The notes under the pieces: generated by a model
What the model was told of the DNA's origin: nothing
Databases searched by the model: none
What the model saw: only the letters and a program-made list of their open reading frames with translations
Shown here: piece by piece, positions 47,173-57,285 of the stretch
Layout: each line of letters opens with the position of its first letter
How positions within the stretch are numbered: the first letter of the stretch is position 1
Program-made: the position numbers and the translations under genes
DNA from: Marinobacterium marinum
Lineage (GTDB): Bacteria; Pseudomonadota; Gammaproteobacteria; Pseudomonadales; Balneatricaceae
Length of the DNA stretch: 64,000 nt
Direction: 5' to 3'
Assembly (NCBI RefSeq): GCF_013868415.1
Contig: NZ_JACEMT010000046.1
Span: 153,644-217,643, forward strand

Positions 47173-47727
47173 ATGAAAATATTACTCGACTTTCTTCCCG
47201 TCATTATATTCTTTGCAGTCTATAAATTCAGTGGCGATATCATTCTGGCAACCGCCGTCCTGATTCCGGCAACCTTGCTGCAGATGGCATACACCTGGTT
47301 CAAAACACACCGCATCGAGAAAATGCAACTGGTAACACTAGGCCTCGTGGTTGTACTCGGCGGAGCCACTATCCTACTGGATAACAAGGCCTTCATTCAG
47401 TGGAAGCCCACCGTCGTCAACTGGCTTTTTGCCCTCGCTTTTTTCGGCAGCCATTTTATCGGACAAAAAACCATCGTACAGCGCATGATGGAAAGCAGTA
47501 TAGAGCTCCCGAAACGAATATGGCGACAATTGAATATGGGCTGGACCGTATTTTTCGTATTGATGGGCATACTCAATCTGGCGGTTGTCTATACCTTTAG
47601 CGAAGAAGCCTGGGTCAATTTCAAACTGTTCGGCATGCTGGGCTGCACCCTGGTATTCATCATTGCACAGGGTGTGTATATCTCTCGCCACATGCCTGAC
47701 CAGGACCAACATAACGGAGAACACTGA
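47173..47727 (+). CDS. yciB: Inner-membrane septation protein A (YciB/IspZ)
   Basis: A 184-residue polytopic membrane protein (five or six helices) linked to cell envelope and division in E. coli. It opens [19 protein letters not shown] and has [18 protein letters not shown] chose ATG 47173; the frame is open 32 codons upstream but overlaps the divergent rnm. Its stop overlaps the yciI-like start by one base (TGATG). Confidence 0.95.
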   Translation: MKILLDFLPVIIFFAVYKFSGDIILATAVLIPATLLQMAYTWFKTHRIEKMQLVTLGLVVVLGGATILLDNKAFIQWKPTVVNWLFALAFFGSHFIGQKTIVQRMMESSIELPKRIWRQLNMGWTVFFVLMGILNLAVVYTFSEEAWVNFKLFGMLGCTLVFIIAQGVYISRHMPDQDQHNGEH

Positions 47728-48026
47728 TGTACTACGCAATCATGGCCGAAGATAAAGACAACGTGCTTGATAAACGTATGGCCGCCCGCCCCGAGCACCT
47801 GGCCCGACTGGAAGAGCTGAAACAGCAGGGCCGCCTTCTGGTCGCTGGCCCGCACCCCGCCATTGACAGTGAAGACCCGGGCCCCGCAGGATTTACCGGC
47901 AGCCTGATCATTGCCGAGTTCGATTCACTGGAAGCGGCACAGCAGTGGGCCGATGCCGACCCCTATTGCGCGGCCGATGTCTACCAAAAAGTAATCATTA
48001 AACCGTATAAAAAAGTTCTGCCTTAA
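47727..48026 (+). CDS. yciI: YciI-like protein
   Basis: A 99-residue protein with the YciI (dimeric alpha+beta barrel) fold: [30 protein letters not shown] and [18 protein letters not shown]. The conserved Asp and His of the family are present. Function is not established. It is translationally coupled to yciB. Confidence 0.93.
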   Translation: MYYAIMAEDKDNVLDKRMAARPEHLARLEELKQQGRLLVAGPHPAIDSEDPGPAGFTGSLIIAEFDSLEAAQQWADADPYCAADVYQKVIIKPYKKVLP

Positions 48027-48173
48027 GTTAGTATAGTGGTAGCTGATACAGCCCAGACACAAGCAACCTGCCACATGAAGCGCAGGCTTTCGGCTGCTGT
48101 TAAGGCGAAAACTGCTGTAATGTACTAAACTTTTTGCAAATTAAAACATCCAACCTGGCACAAGGATATGATG

Positions 48174-48773
48174 ATGAAAAAGATTGCAATTGCTGCTGGA
48201 CTGGCGATGGCTCTGGGAGCTTCTGCTGCTCAGGCTGCAGTACCGGGTTATGCCGCAAACTCTGACGACACAATCTGGCGCACCAGCTTCGGTGAGTGCT
48301 GGCACACCAGCTTCTGGTCTGAAGACCAGGCTGTTGAAGGTTGCGACAACGTGATGGCCAAGGCTGAAGAGCCTGCACCTGCACCCGCTCCAGTACCGGC
48401 AGCAACCATGGCTGACGTTGAGAAGAAGTTCGCTCTGTACTTCGACTTCGACAGCACCAAGGTTGACGACGTAAGCAACGTCGTAAACTACATCGGCTCT
48501 CTGGCCAGCCTGCAGAGCGTAAAACTGGTTGGTTACGCTGACTTCATCGGTTCCGCTGCTTACAACGAAAAGCTGTCTGAGCGTCGCGCACGCGCAGTTG
48601 CCTCCAAGCTGGAACAGGCTGGTGTTGACGCCAGCAAAATGTCCATCGGCTTCATGGGCGAGTCCGCTCCGGTTGCAAACTGCACCGGTCGTGGCGCCGA
48701 GCTGATCGCTTGTCTGCGTCCGGACCGTCGTGTAGACGTAGAAATCATGGGCCAGAAGCGCGTTCAGCAGTAA
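48174..48773 (+). CDS. OmpA C-terminal domain (peptidoglycan-associated) protein
   Basis: A 199-residue exported protein. A signal peptide ends AQAA near residue 22, then a short segment with two Cys (GECWHTSFW and EGCDN), a Pro/Ala linker (EEPAPAPAPVPAA), and an OmpA-like domain (about 85-199: ALYFDFDSTKVDDVS, and GYADFIGSAAYNEKLSERRA) that binds peptidoglycan. It has no beta-barrel. Three ATGs are in tandem; the third (48174) is best placed, 7 bases after AAGGA. A strong terminator follows. Confidence 0.92.
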   Translation: MKKIAIAAGLAMALGASAAQAAVPGYAANSDDTIWRTSFGECWHTSFWSEDQAVEGCDNVMAKAEEPAPAPAPVPAATMADVEKKFALYFDFDSTKVDDVSNVVNYIGSLASLQSVKLVGYADFIGSAAYNEKLSERRARAVASKLEQAGVDASKMSIGFMGESAPVANCTGRGAELIACLRPDRRVDVEIMGQKRVQQ

Positions 48774-48800
48774 TCTGCCAACACCGCTTCAAGCTCAAGG

Positions 48801-48826
48801 AAGCCGGCCTAGTGCCGGCTTTTTTT
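48801..48826 (+). terminator. Intrinsic terminator after the OmpA-domain gene
   Basis: AGCCGGC (48802-48808) pairs with GCCGGCT (48814-48820) and is followed by T7. It is a strong Rho-independent terminator. Confidence 0.93.
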
Positions 48827-48851
48827 ATGCCTGCTTCAGGAGATACCCCTC

Positions 48852-49283
48852 ATGTTCAAGTCACTGTTTCTGACGTGGGTGCTCATATTCACCACCCTCC
48901 CCCTGCACGCGGAGCCCGCTTACCCAGCGCAAAAGGTGGTTTACCACATCAATTACAATGACCCCGCCCGACTGTCGGCCACCTTCAACAATATCAGCAA
49001 CCACATCCAGGCGGTGGGCGAGGCCAATATTGACCTGAGAGCGATTGTGCACGGCAAGGCGATCGAGTATTTCATCGCCGCACAACAGGATAGCGACAAG
49101 CAAATCACTCTCGACACCCTGCGCCTCAGCGGCGCCCGCTTCATCATTTGCGGCAACAGCCTGGATGGCTACAACATCACTCGCGATGCATTATATGAAG
49201 TGGAGGCGGATGAGGTTGTTCAGGCCGGACTGCCGGAAATCATCCGCTTACAGCAACAAGGCTTCAGCTACGTCAACCCCTGA
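48852..49283 (+). CDS. Exported DsrE-like protein
   Basis: A 143-residue protein with a signal peptide (to about 20, ending LHAE) and a DsrE/DsrF-like fold: KVVYHINYNDPARLSATFNNI, VVHGK-like IVHGKAIEYF and FIICGNSLDGYNI. Cytoplasmic DsrE proteins transfer sulfur; periplasmic members such as this are common next to sulfur or metal genes but poorly understood. One Cys (in FIICGNS) sits at the end of the core strand. The start follows AGGAG. Confidence 0.85.
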   Translation: MFKSLFLTWVLIFTTLPLHAEPAYPAQKVVYHINYNDPARLSATFNNISNHIQAVGEANIDLRAIVHGKAIEYFIAAQQDSDKQITLDTLRLSGARFIICGNSLDGYNITRDALYEVEADEVVQAGLPEIIRLQQQGFSYVNP

Positions 49284-49306
49284 CTATCGTCATCACCCAC
49301 ATACAA

Positions 49307-49332
49307 AAAACGGCAGCCGAAGCTGCCGTTTT
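49307..49332. terminator. Bidirectional terminator between the dsrE-like gene and purL
   Basis: CGGCAGC (49311-49317) pairs with GCTGCCG (49322-49328), flanked by an A-run and TTTT, between two convergent genes. Confidence 0.9.
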
Positions 49333-49356
49333 CATTTGCTGTCCCGTCAGGCTCGA

Positions 49357-52300
49357 TTATTCACCGACCCAAACACGGGCATTGCGGAACATCCGCATCC
49401 AGGCACCGTCTTCTGACCAATCATCCGGAGCCCATGAATTCTGGACACTACGGAAGACACGCTCAGGGTGCGGCATCATAATGGTCACCCGCCCATCAGG
49501 CGTTGTCAGACCTGTAATACCCAGCGGAGAACCGTTGGGGTTTGCCGGATACAGAGTCGTTACCTCGCCTCGGTTATCCACATAGCGCAGCGATACAGTA
49601 CCGGATTCGTTCAGCATGCGCATCTGAGCATCATCTTCGAATTCCGCACGTCCTTCACCATGCGCAATCGCGATCGGCATACGGGAACCCGCCATACCCT
49701 GCAGGAAGATTGACGGGCTGTCCTGCACCTCAACCATGGCCACCCGCGCTTCAAACTGCTCGGACTGGTTACGCACGAAATGCGGCCAGAGATCAGCCCC
49801 CGGAATCAGCTCATGCAGGTTGGACAGCATCTGACAGCCGTTACACACACCCAGCGCAAAGGTTTCTTCACGTTCAAAGAAGGCACTGAACTGCTCACGC
49901 GCAACAGTATTGAACAGAATCGACTTGGCCCAGCCTTCACCGGCACCCAGAACATCACCGTACGAGAAGCCGCCACAGGCGACCAGGCCACGGAACTGAT
50001 CCAGGGTGATACGGCCCGCCAGGATATCGCTCATATGCACGTCGATCGCTTCGAAGCCTGCACGGTCAAACGCCGCCGCCATTTCGACCTGACCATTCAC
50101 GCCCTGCTCTCGCAGAATTGCAACTTTCGGGCGCACACCAGACGCGATGAAGCCAGCGGCCACATCATCATTCTGATCAAAGCTCAAGCCGACATTCAGA
50201 CCCGGATCTTCGCGATCCAGCAAACGATCAAACTCCTGCTGTGCACAATCAGAGTTGTCACGCATGGACTGAATACGGAAGGATGTTTCCGCCCACCAGC
50301 GCTGCAACTGGATCAGATCGGCGCTATACACTTCTTCATCGTCAAAGAAGCAGTTCAGCTGCAGATCCGGGTTCAACGTACCCACCACCTTGGCCACGTC
50401 AGCCAGGCCCGCCGCGTTCAGTTCATTGAAAACGGTTTCCATATCTTCACGACGAATCTGGATCACCGCGCCCAGCTCTTCATTGAACAGTGCTGCTGCC
50501 AGCTCAGAGCTGTCTTCAGCCAGCAGATCCAGATTCAGGTCAATACCGGTACGACCGGCAAACCCCATCTCGGCAATGGTCGCCAGCAGACCACCATCGG
50601 CACGGTCATGGTAGGCCAGGATCAGGCCCTGCTCGTTCAATTCCTGAATGGCAGCGAAGAAATTGGCCAACAGCTCGGCGTTATCCACATCCGGTACGTT
50701 CTGACCGACTTCGTTGTACACCTGTGCCAGCGCGGACAGACCCATGCGGTTCTGGCCATTACCCAGATCCAGCAGGACCAGATCGGTTTCGCCCTTGTCG
50801 GTACGCAGCTGAGGCGTCAGTGTCTTGCGTGCATCCAGCACCGGCGCGAAGCCGGAGATGATCAGTGACATCGGCGCGGTTACGCTCTTCTGCTCGCCGT
50901 TGTCATCCCAGACGGTACGCATGGACATGGAGTCCTTGCCCACCGGGATGGTGATGCCCAGCTCCGGGCACAGCTCCATACCCACCGCCTTGACGGTGTC
51001 ATACAGTTTTTCATCTTCACCGGCGTGACCGGCCGCACACATCCAGTTGGCAGACAGCTTGATGTCGGCCAGCTGACCGATACGCGCAGCCGCCAGGTTG
51101 GTGATGGTCTCACCGATCGCCATGCGGCCAGAGGCCGGAGAGTCGATCAGCGCCAGCGGGGTACGCTCGCCCATTGCCATCGCCTCACCGGCATAGGTGT
51201 CATAGGACGCCGTGGTAACAGCACAGTCAGCTACCGGTACCTGCCAGGGACCCACCATCTGATCACGTGCGACCGTACCGGTAATGGAGCGGTCGCCGAT
51301 AGTGATCAGGAAGGACTTGGACGCAACCGCCGGCAGCTTGAGCACACGCTCGGCCGCTTCGGCCAGTTCAATCTTGGCGGTATCGAATTCCGGTACTTCA
51401 TAAGCCTTGCGCTCGACGCTGCGGTGCATTTTCGGCGGCTTGCCGAACAGCACGCTCATCGGCAGGTCGACCGGCTTGTTCTCGAAATGAGTATCGCCCA
51501 GAGTCAGGTGGTGCTCTTCAGTCGCTTCACCCACTACCGCAAACGGGCAGCGCTCACGTTCACAGATAGCTTCAAAACGCGCCAGATTTTCCGGCTTCAC
51601 CGCCATCACATAGCGTTCCTGGGCTTCGTTGCACCAGATTTCCAGCGGCGACATGCCCGGCTCATCGTTGTTGACGTTACGCAGCTCGAAGTTGCCGCCA
51701 CGACCACCGTCTTTTACCAGCTCGGGGAAGGCGTTGGACAGACCACCGGCACCCACGTCGTGGATAAAGGCGATCGGGTTGTCGTCACCCATCTGCCAGC
51801 AGCGGTCGATCACTTCCTGACAACGACGCTCGATTTCCGGGTTACCGCGCTGAACGGAAGCAAAATCCAGGTCGGCGGAAGAGCTGCCGGAAGACATGGA
51901 AGAGGCGGCACCCCCCCCCAGACCGATCAGCATCGCCGGACCACCCAGGCAGATCAGCTTGGCACCGACGGTGATTTCGCCTTTTTCGACATGATTTTCA
52001 CGAATGTTGCCCAAGCCGCCGGCAATCATGATCGGCTTGTGGTAACCACGTACCTCATTGCCGTTGGCTCCCGGCACCTGCTGCTCAAAGGTACGGAAAT
52101 AACCGGTCAGGTTGGGGCGGCCGAATTCGTTGTTGAAGGCGGCACCACCGATCGGGCCTTCCAGCATGATATCCAGCGCGGAAACAATACGCTCCGGCTT
52201 GCCGTAGTCCGACTCCCAAGGCTGCTCAAAACCCGGGATGCGCAGGTCCGATACCGTGAAGCCGGTCAAGCCTGCCTTGGGCTTGGAGCCACGCCCGGTC

Positions 52301-53262
52301 GCACCCTCATCACGAATCTCGCCACCGGAACCGGTTGCCGCACCCGAGAAGGGTGCAATGGCGGTCGGGTGATTATGCGTTTCCACCTTCATCAGAATGT
52401 GGATCGCTTCGGTGTTGTAACCATACTGACCGGTGGCCGGATCCGGATAGAAACGCCCCGCCGTGCTGCCCACAATAACGGATGCGTTATCCTTGTAGGC
52501 GGACAGAACATTCTCACCGCACTGGTTATAAGTATTGCGGATCATCGCAAACAGGGAATGCTCCTGCCGCACACCGTCAATATCCCAGCTGGCATTAAAA
52601 ATTTTATGACGGCAATGCTCTGAGTTTGCCTGCGCAAACATCATCAGCTCAACATCATTGGGGTTACGTCCCAATCCGTTGAAACTTTCGACCAAATAAT
52701 CGATCTCATCTTCAGCAAGCGCCAGACCCAACTCGGTATTGGCGGCGGCCAGAGCGTCACGGCCACCCGCCAGAATATCAACCTGCGACATCGGACGCGG
52801 CTGCTCGTGACGGAACAGGGCCTCGGCCTGGTTCAGCTCGGCCATGACCACTTCAACCATGCGGTCATGCAGCAGCGCAGCTACCTGCTCTCGCTGCTCA
52901 GCCGTGAGGGCCTGCTCGCTGCGCACATAATAAGCGACACCACGCTCCAGCCGTCCGATTGCATTCAGGCCGCAGTTAAGGGCAATATCGGTAGCCTTAC
53001 TCGACCAGGGCGAAATGGTTCCCGGACGCGGCACGACCAGAAACAGCTCACCGGCCGGCTCCTCGGAGCAGGCCTTGGGGCCATAGCGCAGGATACGATC
53101 AAGCACCTGAGACTCGTGCGCTTCCAGATCACGCTGCAGATCTGCAAAATGGGTGTATTCTGCATACAGAGCTGTCACGACCGGTAACTGTGACTGGATC
53201 CGGGACAGAAGTTTTGCATGACGAAAAGACGAAAGAGCTGGAGCTCCACGCAGTACGAGCAT
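49357..53262 (-). CDS. purL: Phosphoribosylformylglycinamidine synthase
   Basis: A 1301-residue single-chain purine enzyme (FGAR to FGAM). It has the N-terminal PurS-like domain, two AIRS-type ATP domains ([14 protein letters not shown] and [20 protein letters not shown]) and a C-terminal glutamine amidotransferase with the nucleophile in [10 protein letters not shown] and HGEGRAEF. The length is normal for the large gammaproteobacterial form. It is convergent with the dsrE-like gene and divergent from mltF. Confidence 0.98.
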   Translation of the reverse strand: MLVLRGAPALSSFRHAKLLSRIQSQLPVVTALYAEYTHFADLQRDLEAHESQVLDRILRYGPKACSEEPAGELFLVVPRPGTISPWSSKATDIALNCGLNAIGRLERGVAYYVRSEQALTAEQREQVAALLHDRMVEVVMAELNQAEALFRHEQPRPMSQVDILAGGRDALAAANTELGLALAEDEIDYLVESFNGLGRNPNDVELMMFAQANSEHCRHKIFNASWDIDGVRQEHSLFAMIRNTYNQCGENVLSAYKDNASVIVGSTAGRFYPDPATGQYGYNTEAIHILMKVETHNHPTAIAPFSGAATGSGGEIRDEGATGRGSKPKAGLTGFTVSDLRIPGFEQPWESDYGKPERIVSALDIMLEGPIGGAAFNNEFGRPNLTGYFRTFEQQVPGANGNEVRGYHKPIMIAGGLGNIRENHVEKGEITVGAKLICLGGPAMLIGLGGGAASSMSSGSSSADLDFASVQRGNPEIERRCQEVIDRCWQMGDDNPIAFIHDVGAGGLSNAFPELVKDGGRGGNFELRNVNNDEPGMSPLEIWCNEAQERYVMAVKPENLARFEAICERERCPFAVVGEATEEHHLTLGDTHFENKPVDLPMSVLFGKPPKMHRSVERKAYEVPEFDTAKIELAEAAERVLKLPAVASKSFLITIGDRSITGTVARDQMVGPWQVPVADCAVTTASYDTYAGEAMAMGERTPLALIDSPASGRMAIGETITNLAAARIGQLADIKLSANWMCAAGHAGEDEKLYDTVKAVGMELCPELGITIPVGKDSMSMRTVWDDNGEQKSVTAPMSLIISGFAPVLDARKTLTPQLRTDKGETDLVLLDLGNGQNRMGLSALAQVYNEVGQNVPDVDNAELLANFFAAIQELNEQGLILAYHDRADGGLLATIAEMGFAGRTGIDLNLDLLAEDSSELAAALFNEELGAVIQIRREDMETVFNELNAAGLADVAKVVGTLNPDLQLNCFFDDEEVYSADLIQLQRWWAETSFRIQSMRDNSDCAQQEFDRLLDREDPGLNVGLSFDQNDDVAAGFIASGVRPKVAILREQGVNGQVEMAAAFDRAGFEAIDVHMSDILAGRITLDQFRGLVACGGFSYGDVLGAGEGWAKSILFNTVAREQFSAFFEREETFALGVCNGCQMLSNLHELIPGADLWPHFVRNQSEQFEARVAMVEVQDSPSIFLQGMAGSRMPIAIAHGEGRAEFEDDAQMRMLNESGTVSLRYVDNRGEVTTLYPANPNGSPLGITGLTTPDGRVTIMMPHPERVFRSVQNSWAPDDWSEDGAWMRMFRNARVWVGE

Positions 53263-53369
53263 GTTGATATCAAGCCTCTTGGTTCTACCTGCGAGTCAGG
53301 CGTTGGAGAGCAGAAAGTAAATGACGATTTTACCCGATCAGGCCATCGAGATACAGAATAGCAGAGCCT

Positions 53370-54869
53370 ATGTTTAAACTGCGCAAGTCACCTCATTTCC
53401 GTGAACTGATCTACTTCGCATCTCTCGTCGCCACGACGTTCGGTCTGGTGCTCCTGAGCCTCAACACACCAACCCAGCTGGAGGCCATCAAACAGAACGG
53501 CGTCCTTCGCGTGGCCACCACCACAACGCCCATCACCTACTACATACGCAAAGGCAAGCCCGCAGGGTTCGAATATGAACTGGTCCGCGCCTTTGCGGAG
53601 CACCTGGGCGTCGAACTGGAACTGGTATTTACGGAAGGCTTCGAGGGCCTGAGCCAGGTATTGCAGGAGCGTAACGCACACATTTCGGCCGCCAGCCTGG
53701 CCGCTACTCCCGAGCGCCGCAAGCAGTTCGACTTTTCCCCGGCCTACCGCAGCAGCTCCCCGGTGGTAATCTACCGGGTCCGCCGAGGCAACCCGGCCCC
53801 GACCAGCCTGGAAGACCTCTATGATCGCACCATCATGGTCAGGAGCGGGTCACGCTATGCCGAACTGCTGAGCCAGCTGGAGCAGCAGTACCCCGATATC
53901 ACTTGGTCCAGCAACGCCGACGACTCGGTGCTCGACCTGCTGGATAAGCTCTACGACGGCACAATCGACTACACCCTGCTCGATTCGGCCGTTTTCAATG
54001 CACATCATTCGTTTTACCCCGGCCTGAATGCCGGCATTGAACTCCAGGACCCTCAACCCATTGCCTGGATGCTCAACCGCCATCACGACGGTACGCTGAA
54101 GGCCGAGCTGACCCATTGGTTCCAACTGGACACGACTCAGGCCCTGATCCAGACCTTGGAAGAACGCTATTTTTCACGCACCAACCCGCTCAACTTCTTC
54201 GATACGATCACCTTCAGACGCGACCTGCAAGAGCGCTTCCTGCCCCTCTACCCATGGTTCAAACAGGCCGAGAAGGAAAGCGGCATCAACTGGCTGCTGC
54301 TGGCTGCAGTCGCCTATCAGGAGTCACACTGGAAAGCCGACGCTGTCTCCCCCACCGGAGTACGCGGCATCATGATGCTGACCAACGCCGCTGCTAACGA
54401 AGTCGGCGTCAGTGACCGTACCGATGCCAAACAGAGCATCCTGGGGGGCGCTCAATATCTGGTGAACGTCAAACATAAAATTCCCGATCGCATCCCCGAC
54501 CCCGACCACACCTGGTTTGCACTGGCCGGTTATAACGTCGGCTTCGGCCACCTGGAGGATGCGCGCATCCTGACACAAAAAGCGGGGAAAGATCCTGACA
54601 GATGGCGGGATGTCAGAGAATTTTTGCCTCGGTTGAGTGATCCGAAATTCTATCCTCAAACCCGATACGGCTACGCCCGCGGTCATGAACCGGTGCAATA
54701 TGTCAGCAATATCCGCAAATACATGGAACTGCTGAGCTGGGAAGTGGACACAGCCGGCGCGCGCAACCTGCTGCCACAGCCGAAGGAGAGTAAAGAAGCG
54801 GCACCAACCCCACCCGCCAACCGGCCACAACCACCATTGCCGCTGAGCAATTTACCCAGCAGCCTGTAG
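53370..54869 (+). CDS. mltF: Membrane-bound lytic murein transglycosylase F
   Basis: A 499-residue peptidoglycan-cleaving enzyme. A membrane anchor (about 14-35) is followed by a solute-binding-protein-like domain (about 40-270: VLRVATTTTPITYY, GFEYELVRAFAEHLGV) and a lytic transglycosylase domain (about 290-470), with the catalytic Glu in AAVAYQESHWKADAVSP and ALAGYNVGFGHLEDAR. Order and length match MltF, and purL-mltF divergence is conserved. The tail (about 470-499) is Pro-rich and disordered. Confidence 0.96.
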   Translation: MFKLRKSPHFRELIYFASLVATTFGLVLLSLNTPTQLEAIKQNGVLRVATTTTPITYYIRKGKPAGFEYELVRAFAEHLGVELELVFTEGFEGLSQVLQERNAHISAASLAATPERRKQFDFSPAYRSSSPVVIYRVRRGNPAPTSLEDLYDRTIMVRSGSRYAELLSQLEQQYPDITWSSNADDSVLDLLDKLYDGTIDYTLLDSAVFNAHHSFYPGLNAGIELQDPQPIAWMLNRHHDGTLKAELTHWFQLDTTQALIQTLEERYFSRTNPLNFFDTITFRRDLQERFLPLYPWFKQAEKESGINWLLLAAVAYQESHWKADAVSPTGVRGIMMLTNAAANEVGVSDRTDAKQSILGGAQYLVNVKHKIPDRIPDPDHTWFALAGYNVGFGHLEDARILTQKAGKDPDRWRDVREFLPRLSDPKFYPQTRYGYARGHEPVQYVSNIRKYMELLSWEVDTAGARNLLPQPKESKEAAPTPPANRPQPPLPLSNLPSSL

Positions 54870-54873
54870 GCTG

Positions 54874-55401
54874 CTAGTCGGCATCCGCCAAGCGCTTCAT
54901 TTTTTTCAACTGCTTCCGCTCGTCACGGCGGCGCTTGAAGAAGTCACTGATTACCGCTGCGCACTGCTCTGCCATTACCCCGCCCTGATAGCTCGGATGA
55001 TGGTTAAGCCAGGACTGATCGAACAGCTTCTGATTGCTTACCAAAGCCCCGGCCTTCGGTTCGGTAGTCCCGAATATTACCCGCTCGATACGGGCATGCA
55101 CGATCGCGCCGGCACACATGGTGCAAGGTTCGATCGTGACATACAGCGTCGCTCCGACCAACCGGTAATTACCGACCTTAGCCGCGGCTTCACGCAACGC
55201 CATGATTTCGGCATGGGCCGTAGGATCATGACCGCTGATCGGACGATTCCAGCCCTCCCCAATCACCTCACCGTCCAGTACTACCACAGCCCCTACGGGT
55301 ACTTCACCCAGATCGGCCGCTCGCTGTGCCATCTCCAGTGCCCGCTGCATATATGGACGGTCCAGATCCGTCCCCTGTAATGGACTGTCTCTGTTAACCA
55401 T
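54874..55401 (-). CDS. tadA: tRNA-specific adenosine deaminase TadA
   Basis: A 175-residue zinc enzyme making inosine at the wobble position of tRNA-Arg. The zinc and catalytic motif is DPTAHAEIMALR, and the zinc Cys pair is in EPCTMCAGAIVHARI. It sits beside purL/mltF, as in E. coli. Confidence 0.96.
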   Translation of the reverse strand: MVNRDSPLQGTDLDRPYMQRALEMAQRAADLGEVPVGAVVVLDGEVIGEGWNRPISGHDPTAHAEIMALREAAAKVGNYRLVGATLYVTIEPCTMCAGAIVHARIERVIFGTTEPKAGALVSNQKLFDQSWLNHHPSYQGGVMAEQCAAVISDFFKRRRDERKQLKKMKRLADAD

Positions 55402-55425
55402 GGGTTTGTAACAATACCTCCCGAA

Positions 55426-56481
55426 TCAGGCTTCGGCGAAACGCTCGGCCGCCACATTACGGGCTGCAAGCCCATCCAGCTTAAGCTGGCGAATAATCCC
55501 CGTGATCATCGCCAGCTCCTGCTCCAACAACGGCATCCTTTGCAGATCATAAGCTGACACCTCGATATCAGCCGCTTCCATCAGGTCACCAAAGTAGGAC
55601 AGCATGAACAAAGCCTTATTATCACGGAATTCACAGGTAACGCCCGCCCCCTTGGCCCGAGTTCGGAACAGGTCATCCAATGCGATAATCCGTTCCATCA
55701 TGGTTGGCGACAACAGGTAACGAGCATACTGCTGATCGGAGCCGTACACCTCGTACCGATCTTCAAAATCCGGATTCTCCAGCGCCACCCGATTCCGCCC
55801 CAGCGGGGACGCCAGCGCATTACCAATCTTGCCGTAATCCGCACGCACTACCGTATAACCGCTGAACGTGAACGGCATGGTAATCACCAAAACAGCGCCC
55901 TGGTGCACGGTACTACTGGAATTGCCGCCGCTGCGCTCAAGCTTCAATTCACAGAATTCAAACTCGACTCCTTCGACCTGACCTCGAATATAGTCTTCAC
56001 TGCTCTTGCTGGAATGAGACGGCATGATATCGAACGACTTGACGGCTTCCATATCGATACAGCCGGACTCGTCGTATTCATAATCGCCGAAAGCCTGAAT
56101 CAGCACCGGGATCAGCTTTTCCTTGTAATGCCGTATGTATTGCACTTGTGGATAGAAAATCCAGACCCCAAAGCCCCCCAACACGAACAGGGTTAACAGG
56201 CTCATGTCGCCCGATATCAACTGAGACAGATCCAGCAACAGAACGGGCAACCACAACAGCCAGCCCAGCCGAAAAAACCAGGTCTTGCGACGTGTTTTAC
56301 TTGCCAGCTTCTCCTGCCGAAACCCTTCCACCGGCTCCAACAGAGGTTTCACCTTGTCTTCGATCGTGGCCCGAAACTCTTCGGACAGCTCCTCGCTCAC
56401 CTCAGGTGAACGATAAGCGGTACCATCAACCAGCTGTGTAACCGCTTCCTTCGCCTGCAATAAGGTTCTCAGCAGACTCAT
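55426..56481 (-). CDS. DUF3137 family membrane protein
   Basis: A 351-residue protein with two transmembrane helices in the N-terminal third (about 70-110), a cytoplasmic N-terminal helix and a long soluble C-terminal domain. It overlaps lemA by four bases, the standard lemA-DUF3137 pair in many bacteria. Function is not established; the pair may act at the membrane in envelope or stress processes (weak inference). Confidence 0.85.
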   Translation of the reverse strand: MSLLRTLLQAKEAVTQLVDGTAYRSPEVSEELSEEFRATIEDKVKPLLEPVEGFRQEKLASKTRRKTWFFRLGWLLWLPVLLLDLSQLISGDMSLLTLFVLGGFGVWIFYPQVQYIRHYKEKLIPVLIQAFGDYEYDESGCIDMEAVKSFDIMPSHSSKSSEDYIRGQVEGVEFEFCELKLERSGGNSSSTVHQGAVLVITMPFTFSGYTVVRADYGKIGNALASPLGRNRVALENPDFEDRYEVYGSDQQYARYLLSPTMMERIIALDDLFRTRAKGAGVTCEFRDNKALFMLSYFGDLMEAADIEVSAYDLQRMPLLEQELAMITGIIRQLKLDGLAARNVAAERFAEA

Positions 56482-57050
56482 GGCTTGAGAAAGTCGTCAG
56501 CATTGACTGGCGCACGCTCAGCTTCCGCCACTTCAAAAAAGGGCAGAGGTTTCAGCCCCATCACAGCCGCAATGACGTTACCCGGAAAAATCTGGATGGC
56601 ATCCTTGAAACGCCGCCCTGCCGCATTATAACTGCGACGCGCAGCCGAGATGTGCTCTTCCACATCCGCGTATACCCGCTGCGCTTCCATCATGTTCGTA
56701 TGCGACTTCAGGTCGGGGTAGTTTTCGACCGCCACCATCAGGCCGGAGAGTTTGCTTTCCAGCGCCGCTTCCAGCTCAAAACGCTTTTCGGTACCGGCGC
56801 CACCGCCGGATTCAGCCGCTTGCAACACCTCGGTACGCAAACGTGTAATCTCGGTCAGCAAGGCCTGCTCATGCTCCATAAAGCGAGCCGCTATCTTCAG
56901 GATATTGGGAATCAGATCGGTACGTTTCTTCAGCTGAACATCGATACCGGATAGCGCTTCTTCCGCCGCATTACGACGCGAAACAATAGTCGCATACCAA
57001 AAATAAAGCAGCACAACAGCGACAACAACTGTCACAAGCATCCAGTTCAC
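56478..57050 (-). CDS. lemA: LemA family protein
   Basis: A 190-residue protein with one N-terminal membrane helix (about 2-20) and an alpha-helical body. The family signatures SGIDVQLKKRTDLIPNIL and ENYPDLKSHTNMM-type (VENYPDLK) are present, along with SAARRSYNAAGRRFKDAIQ. It is the first gene of the pair with the DUF3137 gene. The 235-base gap to the next gene (57051-57285) shows nothing I can name. Confidence 0.95.
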   Translation of the reverse strand: MNWMLVTVVVAVVLLYFWYATIVSRRNAAEEALSGIDVQLKKRTDLIPNILKIAARFMEHEQALLTEITRLRTEVLQAAESGGGAGTEKRFELEAALESKLSGLMVAVENYPDLKSHTNMMEAQRVYADVEEHISAARRSYNAAGRRFKDAIQIFPGNVIAAVMGLKPLPFFEVAEAERAPVNADDFLKP

Positions 57051-57285
57051 GGCACCTCTCCTTAGCAGTATTTTCAGCGGAGGCTCAGGTTATGGCGCAC
57101 GTAAAAACAGGTCAACCTTTTTTGGTTCGGAACGGGAAACCCCGCTTGATAAGCGTTTTTAAGGTACCTTTAAAAGGGAAGGGAGCAAGCCTTCACTCGG
57201 TAAAATTTCATGACAGAACGGATGCCGCTCACCCGCCGCGAGCAGCACCCACCCTGTGAGTATCACTGGATCGAATCAGGAAGGA

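Noticed and set aside
48150..48172. TGGCAC-like sequence before the OmpA-domain gene as a sigma-54 promoter
   Set aside because: The -12 element is missing at the required spacing.
51025..52623. 532-codon plus-strand frame inside purL
   Set aside because: It is an antisense shadow. PurL motifs are intact across the whole region, and the antisense product has no protein-like features.
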